Source: Clostridia bacterium
Lineage (GTDB): Bacteria; Bacillota; Clostridia; UMGS1883
NCBI GenBank assembly: GCA_021202495.1
Contig: JAJQCX010000055.1
Coordinates: 1-5,639 of the forward strand
Length of the DNA stretch: 5,639 bases
Direction: 5' to 3'
The notes beneath the pieces were generated by a model that was not told where the DNA came from, made no database searches, and worked only from the letters and a program-made list of their open reading frames with translations. Below are positions 1-5,639 of the stretch, one piece after another (position 1 is the stretch's first letter; each line of letters opens with the position of its first letter). The translations under genes were made by a program, and so were the position numbers.

Positions 1-22
1 TTTATGCAAAAGTTATAATTAA

Positions 23-56
23 GGGGGCGGAAGCCCAAGCATGGGCTTTCGCCCCC
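23..56. repeat. Long GC-rich inverted repeat (15-bp stem)
   Basis: GGGGGCGGAAGCCCA (23-37) pairs with TGGGCTTTCGCCCCC (42-56) around the loop AGCA. All pairs are Watson-Crick except one (30/49), which is G-U in plus-strand RNA and C-A in minus-strand RNA, so the plus-strand transcript folds better. Neither side has a clear T-tract; the minus-strand exit reads TTAATTATAACTTTT, which is only weakly terminator-like. It may be a dispersed intergenic palindrome or a secondary terminator. Confidence 0.6.
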
Positions 57-123
57 AAAGAAACAGCTTGAAGCTGAAAGTGTGGCGGAAAGCCGCAGAA
101 TCAACCAACAAATACCAAAAAGT

Positions 124-160
124 TGTAAACCATGTCCTCAAACAAAGTGTAAACCATGTC
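124..160. repeat. Two 13-bp direct repeats, possible insertion-sequence end
   Basis: TGTAAACCATGTC occurs at 124-136 and again at 148-160, a 24-bp period. Tandem TGTnAA...ATGTC motifs starting with TG resemble the terminal transposase-binding repeats of some insertion sequences with integrase-type transposases. If so, the terminus would be at 124 with the element body to its right. No transposase gene and no inverted partner end are present, so this would be a solo or decayed end. The repeat is certain; its origin is inferred. Confidence 0.5.
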
Positions 161-245
161 GTAATATACACAAGCCTCGCCCCTACAGCCGCATAGCGAA
201 AAACTCGCATAAAATAGGATGATTTTTAATTAGGCGATAGACAGC

Positions 246-266
246 GGCGGGGGATAAACCCCCGCC
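246..266. repeat. GC-rich intergenic hairpin
   Basis: GGCGGGGG (246-253) and CCCCCGCC (259-266) are perfect 8-bp arms around the loop ATAAA. No T-tract follows on either strand, so it is a poor terminator. The sequence, with the adjoining CCTAC, resembles short dispersed palindromes I recall from intergenic DNA of gut Clostridia; this relation is from memory only. Confidence 0.55.
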
Positions 267-375
267 CTACGACCAAGACAGTGTGTAACTGTAAAGTTGA
301 ATGTTAATGTTGCAAGATAAAGTTTCAGATGATATGAGATACTACAACCGTAATTGTGATAATGTGAGGAAAAAC

Positions 376-413
376 AACACACAAAAAGCGCCGAAAGGCG
401 CTTTTTGTGTGTT
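376..413 (-). terminator. Rho-independent terminator of the large surface-protein gene
   Basis: A perfect 17-bp inverted repeat (376-392 with 397-413) encloses a 4-base loop. Read on the minus strand, the stem begins four bases after the TGA stop. Its core is AAAAAGCGCC, loop TTTC, GGCGCTTTTT, and the extended stem is followed by GTTTTTCC. The symmetric A5/T5 flanks mean it could also stop transcripts arriving on the plus strand. It shows that the surface-protein gene is the last of its transcription unit. Confidence 0.9.
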
Positions 414-417
414 AAAT

Positions 418-3400
418 TCAGTTTATTGTCGCACTTGTTACGGCGGCGATGGGCTGCATTGAAAAATCGGTGCTCCAGTGGAATATTTTTACCGTCTTCA
501 TCTTATTTGCGTCGCTGACGCGCACGTTTTCAAGTGTCAGCGTCATTTGCGCCGCAGCTTCCGCGTCGAACATTCTCGCAAAGAGCATTGTGCCCTCCTC
601 GTCGTATGCCGCGGCAATGAGCTTGCCGCCGACTGCGTTCGATATGTTTATCTGAATGCTGCAGGTCGCCTCTCCGTCCGCTTCAACCGTGTAGGCAAAG
701 CCCGCCGTGCCGCTCGGGTCAATGCCGTCCTTTTCGGCATATGCGAGAATGACGGTGTCGGAGTTTATTTCAATCGCCTCGGTGTAGAGCATTCTCGTTT
801 CGCTCTCCGTGGGGTCGGTGCCGTCGGTCGTGTAGTAGATAACAGCGCCGCTCGTGGAGCTTGAAAGCTCAACTTTCGTTCCCTTTTCCACAACGGAGCC
901 GCTTTCGACGCTCGCCGTTACCTTGCCGCAGCGCTCGGTCGTCACAACGCCGCCGACTGTTGCCGCAATCGTCCACGAAATGTCCGTGCCGTCAATCGTC
1001 ACCGTTATCTCGCCGCTTCCCGGCAAATTGCCCGAAAGCGCAAATGTCGCCTTGCCGTTCTCGTCCGTGACTGCCGTTTCGTTCACAACCGAAACAATGC
1101 TCGGTGAGGACGATGTTGCCATCAGCGTCACATTCTTGCCCGCGTCGCCATCGAGCACGGTTATTTCGACAAGCGCCGAGGAATTGTAGCCTATGCTCAC
1201 GCTCTCCACAGCATCGATCCCCGTCGGCGCGGGTACAACCGATGCGGATGCGGTAAAGGCGGATTCCATCTCGCGCCCGGCGTAGTTCACGGCGTTCTTT
1301 ATTTCAACACTCGCAATGCCTGACATTTCGCTCGTCGGAACAAATGAGAATATGCTTGCGTATGTCGCAGTGCCGTCATACGTTTCCTCCGCGTTGAGCG
1401 GCACGATTGTGCCGGAAACGGTGCTGCCGTTTAAGATTACGCTCACGTTTTCGCAATTTACGCTGTCAATCTCCATATACTGCGTAAATTCAATCCTCAC
1501 GCTGTCCGAATAGATATTGACCGCCTTGACCTCGGGCGCTAATAGCGACACAATGCCGACATTTACCTCCGTCTGCGGCGGAGGCACGGGCAGCCATTCG
1601 GAATACGTTGTTTCATACCCGTCCTTTTCAAATTCAACCATCCACTGCCCTTCGGGAACGTCCCACGCGTATTCGCCGTTCGCGTCGGTTGTGAGCGGAT
1701 TCACCTGGTCGTAATCCGCAGCGTCCCACATAACGGCTTCGTATTCGCCGGTGGGCTCGTAAAATTCGTCAAGGATTTCCTCCAACGTGTACGCCGTCGC
1801 GGTCACGCCCTCGACGCGGTTTGAGGGAACAGCCTCATAGACGTAGCCGGAGGGATCGAGGGTATAATCTGTTTTGCGCGGCGGGTCGTTGGGATCCGGC
1901 TTGTCGTCCTCCTTACATTCGTGCAGCTTTCGCACCGCGCGTATTTCGTCCTGCAGATTTTCGATTTTTATCATCAAACTGCTAAATCCAACGCTCAGCA
2001 TATTGGTTGCCGTGCCGTATGCGTCGAGCATTTGTACAAATTTTCCGCCCACTGTTTCCGTCAGCAGTTGCGAGGCGTACGCTGCGGCATTTCCTCCAAA
2101 TTTTACGGCAAGTACAGCCGAAACACTCGGAATTTTGCTTATGATGCCGCCGATTCCCTTTGCCAACCAATCTCCCGCGCCTGCGCTTATTCCCATTATG
2201 GCGCCTTTTATGCTTATATTTGACACATTGATTAAGTTCAGCCTGGCGGTCATTTCATCTCGAAATTCATAAATTTCGGTGCGTATCGCTTCTGCCTCCG
2301 CGGTGTACATTTCACGGGCTTCTTCGGACAACATATATTCTCCGCATTTACTGCACCGGCAATTTGCCAAAATTACCGCGGTATTAAGCGAAACTTCGAG
2401 CGCGTCGATACAACCTACAAGCTCTCGTTGGGGAGTGGCGATGTCAGCGAGTATCGCATCTATATTCATCAAAAGGTCGCTTGAAATCAGCGCCAGAGCA
2501 ATCAATGCCGGGAGAGCGAAAAGCTGTGCGTCGTCTTCGCTTTCTTCATCAGTATTTCCGTAATAGAAATACACTCTCACATATTCCTCACTCTCAGGGA
2601 AAGCGTAATACATTTCGCTATCATATTCTTCATTGCAGTCGAAATATAAATATACGGGTTCTCCGCTTTCGGTTTCGCTCGAATAGCACGCCCCGTTCTC
2701 GCTTGTAAGCCACGCGTCAAGGTCGAAATCCGCATAGTCAAGAAGTTCAACGCCGGCAACGCCGATATATCCGCCGTCCTCAACATCGAGGCTCACAAGC
2801 ATTTCGCATGTGTTTTCGTCTTCGCTTTCAAGCTCGGTGTAGGAGAGCAGCGGTGATATCGCCGCCTCCATGACGTCGTATGCTTCGCAATAAACCTGCG
2901 CAAATTGCGCCCCGCTTTCCTCGTCGAACAAATCCGGCGTCTCGACATTTAAATTATATGCCGCCGTCACGGACGCGGGCGTGTTTGACGAAGTATATGT
3001 GGCAGTGCCTATCCAGCAGCCCGATTCCGGGTCGTATGTGCAGGGCACATACGTCTCGCTTCCGCCGCTTGAATATGTCACGGCGTAAACGTCGCTTATC
3101 ACATCGGGGTCGTTGTCGGTAAATTCAACTTTGAATGTAAAGGAAGACTCCCACGAATACGACGGAGTGCTCGCCTGCACGTTTAAAAAATCAAATTCGA
3201 GGGTTTGGCTCCCGACAATCATCGTTACTTTTGAAAGTCTGGTGTAATTACTTTGATATATCACCTGCGCCGTTTCCGACGTTACGACGGAGCCGTATGG
3301 GCTCTCCGCCACGGCGTAAATATTGTGATTCATCATGGTAAAGGCGTTTCTTAATTCATATGTGTAAGACCATGTGCCCGCCGAGTTCGCCGTTGTTTCG

Positions 3401-5639
3401 CCGACAAGAGTGTCATTGTCGTAGAGCGCGACGGCGCTTTTCGCAAGCGTTTTGCCGCTCACGGTTAAGTTTTTGCCTGTTTTTTCGGGCGCTGTCAGCG
3501 TCATCGCCGTCGCCTCAAAGCTCGCCGTGCCGACAGGCTGACACACGCCGCTGCCGTCGGTATTAAAGCTCAATTCGCCGTTCACGGTAAATTCGCCCAC
3601 CTCTTCGGGTATGCAGTAAAAGCGCACCGCTGCGGAATCCGCGTTTGTGTAGACGGTTAAGACATTATTATCATATGTGTAGCCCGCAGCGGAGCCGTCA
3701 ATCGTCACGCTGTTTTCCACAAACTGCAGATTGTCGGCGATTTCAAAGCCGAGCCTTTGACCCGACGCGTCAACGCCGTCCTTCATTTCATATGTTGTGC
3801 GTATCATTACCATGCTGCCCGCAATTGTTGTCGTTTTATTTGCCGTGACGCTTGTGCCGTCGGCGTTTGTGTAATACAGCTTTTCTATGTCCAATTGCGG
3901 CACCGTGATGCTGCCCAAGTTATTTATCACGCCGCTCTCAACCGAAAACGAAACCGCTTCATAGTCGCTCCCATTGATGAGGGAATAATCCGCAAGGCGG
4001 GAGATATTCGTCACGGCGGTCAAGAGCTCCGTTTCTTCCATAAATACCGCCGTGTATGCTCCGTTTTGAAGACCGCTTGTTGAAAACGCCGCGGAGGCGG
4101 AAATATATTTTTTGACAAATACGCCGCTTTCGTCAAAGAGCATGACGAGCGTGCCGCTTGCGACCGTCGCCGCAAAGCCGCCGTTTTCGATGAAGTTCAA
4201 TTCCGCAGTGCCCGTCACCGCGTCGTCGAGCGTGATTGTTGCGCCCGCGTCCGTCGTTGATGATGCGTCGCTTGCGGCGTTCACGGTCAGCACATCGCCC
4301 GCGCTCACGCCGCCGTTTAACGTTATGTAAGGGTACTGCACGGTGAAATCAACATCTTTCCCCGTCGTTTCGTTATATATTTCAAACGAAATGCCGTTCG
4401 CATTTTTTATTTCGGAGGTGATTGCCGTCTCGCCGGGCTGTACCGCGCTCGTCTGCGTCATGCTGAGCGTCAGCCTGCTCTCGGGCATTTTCGTGAGCAC
4501 AATGTCGGCTGCAACGTCGCCCTCCGCCGTATCGTCAATCAGCACCGCGCCCGCAGTGTAATAATTTTCGGCGCTCGCTATTGCTTTCGTCGGCAAATTC
4601 AATATCTCCGCCTCGTATTTTCCGTTTTTGTCGGTCGAAACGGTCGTCGTTTTTGTGTATTTGTTGTTCGCGGTCTGCGTTATTTTGACCTCCGCTCCCG
4701 CAATCGCGCTGCCGCCGCTGTCTTTAACGGCGCCGCTTGCGCTCACCGTTTCGATTTCGGAAAGAGTATACGTTACCTCGCCGCTCTTCGCCTCAACCGT
4801 CTGCGCGCTCGGCTGATAATATTTAAACGACGCCTCTTCCCCGAGGATTATTTGATATTTTATCTCCTCCGCGCCGTTTGCCACAGTTATGCTTGTGCCC
4901 TCGCCTGCGAGTGCGCCGTCTGCGTACCAATAGACGGTATATTCCTCCTCAGCCTCCGCGCCGGAGGAATTGAGGATACAGAGCGTTATATTGATATTGT
5001 CGTCGGCGATAATATATTCATAATTATATCCGTTATCTACCGCCCATTGCTCGGTGTACGAGCCTTTCATACAGTAGATTATTAAGTCAGAATTGCAATT
5101 TTCAAACGCAGAACTACTGATGCTTGTCACGCTTTCGGGAATCGTTATACTCACAAGCGATGTGCAGCCGGAAAACGCAGATCTGCCTATACTCGTTACG
5201 CTGCCGGAGATCGTTATGTTTGCAAGTGATCTGCACTCGTAAAATACAATTGCGTCAATATCAGTCACGCTGTCGGGGATTGTTATGCTTGTCAGCGATG
5301 TGCAGTAGGCAAATGCCGCCATGCCGATGCTCGTTACACTGCCGGGAATTGTTATGCTTGTAATCGATTCGCAGCACCAAAACGCATGATCGTCAATGCT
5401 CGTCACGCTGTCGGGGATTGTTACGCTCACAAGCGACGTGCAGCCGGAAAACGCATAACTTTCGATAGTTGTCACATTGTCGGGAATTGTTATGCTTGTA
5501 AGCGATGTGCAGTAGTAAAACGCAGAACTGCCGATACTTGTCACACTGTCGGGGATTGTTATATTTGCAAGTGATTCGCAGCCGGAAAACGCACTATTTC
5601 CGATGCTTATCACACTGCTCGGTATCGTTACGCTTGTGA
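418..5639 (-). CDS. BspA-like LRR multi-domain surface protein, 5' end missing
   Basis: This is a probable exported adhesin or binding protein with no visible enzymatic domain. The frame is open from the window edge to a TGA at 418-420. The GTG at 5611-5613 is not the real start: the codons before it read TSVTIPSS, which continues the repeat pattern, so the true start and any signal peptide lie to the right of the window. Residues below count from that GTG. LRR_5 repeats span 1-176 and their cap 177-201. A beta domain at 202-287 and a carboxypeptidase-regulatory-like domain at 288-376 follow, then prealbumin/Ig-like stretches at about 377-705, a bacterial Ig-like domain at 705-785 (core VALYDNDTLVGET) and a beta domain at 790-890 with a likely C858-C866 pair. 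The acidic block, helical module and C-terminal cassette have their own entries. The visible C-terminus has no LPXTG motif, SLH domain or membrane anchor, so any anchoring must be N-terminal or non-covalent. No promoter or ribosome binding site can be assessed. The family call is firm; the adhesion role is inferred. Confidence 0.93.
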   Translation of the reverse strand, partial: TSVTIPSSVISIGNSAFSGCESLANITIPDSVTSIGSSAFYYCTSLTSITIPDNVTTIESYAFSGCTSLVSVTIPDSVTSIDDHAFWCCESITSITIPGSVTSIGMAAFAYCTSLTSITIPDSVTDIDAIVFYECRSLANITISGSVTSIGRSAFSGCTSLVSITIPESVTSISSSAFENCNSDLIIYCMKGSYTEQWAVDNGYNYEYIIADDNINITLCILNSSGAEAEEEYTVYWYADGALAGEGTSITVANGAEEIKYQIILGEEASFKYYQPSAQTVEAKSGEVTYTLSEIETVSASGAVKDSGGSAIAGAEVKITQTANNKYTKTTTVSTDKNGKYEAEILNLPTKAIASAENYYTAGAVLIDDTAEGDVAADIVLTKMPESRLTLSMTQTSAVQPGETAITSEIKNANGISFEIYNETTGKDVDFTVQYPYITLNGGVSAGDVLTVNAASDASSTTDAGATITLDDAVTGTAELNFIENGGFAATVASGTLVMLFDESGVFVKKYISASAAFSTSGLQNGAYTAVFMEETELLTAVTNISRLADYSLINGSDYEAVSFSVESGVINNLGSITVPQLDIEKLYYTNADGTSVTANKTTTIAGSMVMIRTTYEMKDGVDASGQRLGFEIADNLQFVENSVTIDGSAAGYTYDNNVLTVYTNADSAAVRFYCIPEEVGEFTVNGELSFNTDGSGVCQPVGTASFEATAMTLTAPEKTGKNLTVSGKTLAKSAVALYDNDTLVGETTANSAGTWSYTYELRNAFTMMNHNIYAVAESPYGSVVTSETAQVIYQSNYTRLSKVTMIVGSQTLEFDFLNVQASTPSYSWESSFTFKVEFTDNDPDVISDVYAVTYSSGGSETYVPCTYDPESGCWIGTATYTSSNTPASVTAAYNLNVETPDLFDEESGAQFAQVYCEAYDVMEAAISPLLSYTELESEDENTCEMLVSLDVEDGGYIGVAGVELLDYADFDLDAWLTSENGACYSSETESGEPVYLYFDCNEEYDSEMYYAFPESEEYVRVYFYYGNTDEESEDDAQLFALPALIALALISSDLLMNIDAILADIATPQRELVGCIDALEVSLNTAVILANCRCSKCGEYMLSEEAREMYTAEAEAIRTEIYEFRDEMTARLNLINVSNISIKGAIMGISAGAGDWLAKGIGGIISKIPSVSAVLAVKFGGNAAAYASQLLTETVGGKFVQMLDAYGTATNMLSVGFSSLMIKIENLQDEIRAVRKLHECKEDDKPDPNDPPRKTDYTLDPSGYVYEAVPSNRVEGVTATAYTLEEILDEFYEPTGEYEAVMWDAADYDQVNPLTTDANGEYAWDVPEGQWMVEFEKDGYETTYSEWLPVPPPQTEVNVGIVSLLAPEVKAVNIYSDSVRIEFTQYMEIDSVNCENVSVILNGSTVSGTIVPLNAEETYDGTATYASIFSFVPTSEMSGIASVEIKNAVNYAGREMESAFTASASVVPAPTGIDAVESVSIGYNSSALVEITVLDGDAGKNVTLMATSSSPSIVSVVNETAVTDENGKATFALSGNLPGSGEITVTIDGTDISWTIAATVGGVVTTERCGKVTASVESGSVVEKGTKVELSSSTSGAVIYYTTDGTDPTESETRMLYTEAIEINSDTVILAYAEKDGIDPSGTAGFAYTVEADGEATCSIQINISNAVGGKLIAAAYDEEGTMLFARMFDAEAAAQMTLTLENVRVSDANKMKTVKIFHWSTDFSMQPIAAVTSATIN
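421..1872 (-). other. C-terminal cassette: CarboxypepD_reg, SbsA-Ig, Ig-like, CHB_HEX_C, terminal beta domain
   Basis: Five modules follow each other without gaps. Residues 1248-1356 are a carboxypeptidase-regulatory-like domain (DPSGYVYEAV, later TDANGEYAWDVPEG and YSEWLPVPPP). Residues 1357-1458 fit the SbsA-type Ig-like fold (Big_5; APEVKAVNIY, then VRIEFTQYM). Residues 1460-1553 are a bacterial Ig-like domain with TDENGKATFALSGNLPGSG. Residues 1561-1644 match the chitobiase/beta-hexosaminidase C-terminal type (GAVIYYTTDGTDPTE, then VILAYAEKDG). Residues 1645-1731 form a terminal beta domain with a KIFHWSTDFSMQPIA motif. From memory, this order recurs in large surface proteins and polysaccharide-active enzymes of Clostridia and Paenibacillus. 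These are structural or carbohydrate-contacting modules; none carries a catalytic site. Confidence 0.82.
1918..2523 (-). other. Helical Gly/Ala-rich module with CxCxxC motif
   Basis: Residues 1031-1232 differ sharply from the beta-rich remainder. They start with a hydrophobic run (LFALPALIALALISS, 1031-1045). Next come amphipathic helical sequence, a C-x-C-x-x-C cluster (C1085, C1087, C1090; C1068 lies just upstream), and a charged heptad-like helix (about 1096-1123). A Gly/Ala-rich hydrophobic stretch (about 1137-1180) and a last helix ending in KIENLQDEIRAVRKLHEC (C1233) complete it. A Pro/Asp-rich linker (KPDPNDPP) separates it from the next beta domain. The hydrophobic runs are short for ordinary transmembrane helices. 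Layout alone recalls helical membrane-active or coiled-coil assembly modules, but I recognise no named family. Confidence 0.65.
2428..3129 (-). other. Acidic, Tyr/Cys-containing segment nearly free of basic residues
   Basis: By hand count, residues 829-1062 (234 residues) contain about 51 Asp/Glu but a single basic residue, R1013, with no Lys or His. Six cysteines (858, 866, 909, 936, 976, 993) are spread through it, an even number that could form disulfides. Aromatic runs such as MYYAF and VYFYYGN sit next to acidic runs such as DEESEDD. The first part (to about 890) looks like a beta-sandwich with a PCTYDPESGCW loop; the rest matches no family I recognise. Calcium binding or electrostatic exclusion are possible roles, but no canonical Ca-binding loop (DxDxDG) is visible, so function is open. 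Confidence 0.7.
4486..4752 (-). other. Carboxypeptidase-regulatory-like domain 1 (within the large CDS)
   Basis: Residues 288-376 read as a prealbumin-like beta-sandwich: a GAVKDSGGSAIAGAEVKITQ start, then a TDKNGKYEAEI turn-strand, then a final strand ending near IVLTKMP. The pattern (extra or alternative form of a peptide, G-x-A-x-V, then T-D-x-N-G-x-Y) is the hallmark of the CarboxypepD_reg/Cna-B-like fold. In surface proteins it serves as a stalk or spacer module rather than an enzyme. It follows the small beta domain (202-287) that links it to the LRR cap. The fold assignment is fairly secure; no isopeptide-forming residues were confidently identified. Confidence 0.75.
5086..5639 (-). 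repeat. 69-bp tandem repeats encoding LRR_5 (BspA-type) units
   Basis: Seven complete 23-residue units (residues 1-161) and a partial eighth (162-176) follow one pattern, V-T-S-I-G-x-x-A-F-x-x-C-x-S-L-x-x-I-T-I-P-x-S. The first base pairs of the window edge belong to one more unit. A cysteine recurs exactly every 23 residues (12, 35, 58, 81, 104, 127, 150, 173). The array ends in a typical cap with KGSYTEQWAVDNGY (about 183-196; cap coding region 5011-5085). The units are also similar as DNA, so this is a 69-bp tandem repeat. LRR_5 arrays form curved solenoids and in BspA-type proteins mediate binding to host matrix or other cells; that role here is inferred. The array continues beyond the window, so the copy number is unknown. 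Confidence 0.95.

Larger units (their letters stand above)
1..375. other. Intergenic region without a supported gene
   Basis: This stretch holds the hairpins and direct repeats listed separately, a short palindrome CAGCTTGAAGCTG (64-76), and otherwise AT-rich DNA with no recognisable gene. A minus-strand 63-codon frame (19-210) has no Shine-Dalgarno sequence before its ATG, and its codons run through the direct repeats and the 15-bp hairpin, so it is not annotated. Positions 271-370 contain nothing I can assign. Confidence 0.6.

Noticed and set aside
14..19. TATAAT hexamer on the plus strand
   Set aside because: A -35 element would fall outside or at the window edge, no gene follows, and a single hexamer in AT-rich DNA is weak evidence for a promoter.
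19..210. 63-codon minus-strand reading frame
   Set aside because: No Shine-Dalgarno sequence precedes the ATG, and the codons run through the 13-bp direct repeats and the 15-bp hairpin; the product looks like no known protein.
278..292. ACAGT/ACTGT 5-bp inverted repeat as an operator
   Set aside because: Too short to distinguish from chance, and there is no adjacent promoter or gene start.
1982..2170. 62-codon minus-strand frame inside the large gene
   Set aside because: It overlaps the main frame in another phase; the main frame is unbroken here and its protein is coherent on both sides, so there is no frameshift.
449..5574. Many plus-strand frames of 60-130 codons opposite the large gene
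   Set aside because: They are antisense shadows of a long coding frame with biased codons. The Cys/Arg-rich ones near 5124-5574 only reflect the 69-bp repeats read backwards.
5086..5639. CRISPR-like or diversity-generating retroelement explanation for the regular repeats
   Set aside because: The 69-bp period equals 23 codons in frame with a known LRR motif, there are no unique spacers, and no template repeat or reverse transcriptase is present.

Overview
The window holds one very large gene on the minus strand. It fills nearly everything from position 418 to the right edge (5639), and about 417 bases of non-coding DNA lie downstream of it. No credible second gene, tRNA, rRNA or CRISPR array was found. 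The plus-strand reading frames opposite the gene are antisense shadows.

The gene encodes a multi-domain, probably exported surface protein of the BspA-like leucine-rich-repeat type. About 1,740 residues are visible and the N-terminus is missing. In N-to-C order (right to left on the map; residue 1 is the GTG codon at 5611-5613) the domains are: at least eight 23-residue LRR_5 repeats and their C-terminal cap (to about residue 201); a small beta domain and a carboxypeptidase-regulatory-like (prealbumin-like) domain (202-376); further beta-sandwich/Ig-like modules (377-890); a stretch almost devoid of basic residues and rich in acidic ones (829-1062); an alpha-helical, Gly/Ala-rich module with a CxCxxC motif (about 1031-1233); a second carboxypeptidase-regulatory-like domain (1248-1356); an SbsA-type Ig-like domain (1357-1458); another bacterial Ig-like domain (1460-1553); a chitobiase/hexosaminidase C-terminal-type domain (1561-1644); and a terminal beta domain (1645-1731). 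A strong Rho-independent terminator lies four bases after the stop codon.

The left 375 bases are intergenic. They contain two GC-rich hairpins and a 13-bp direct repeat that resembles the terminal transposase-binding repeats of some insertion sequences, but no transposase is present.

The domain set, especially LRR_5 together with the C-terminal run of four surface-protein domains, suggests an anaerobic gut or rumen Firmicute of class Clostridia. This is inferred from remembered relatives, not from a marker gene. The likely role is cell-surface adhesion or binding of host, glycan or partner cells; no catalytic domain is visible. The most unusual parts are the acidic block and the helical Cys-containing module placed in the middle of an otherwise all-beta adhesin.
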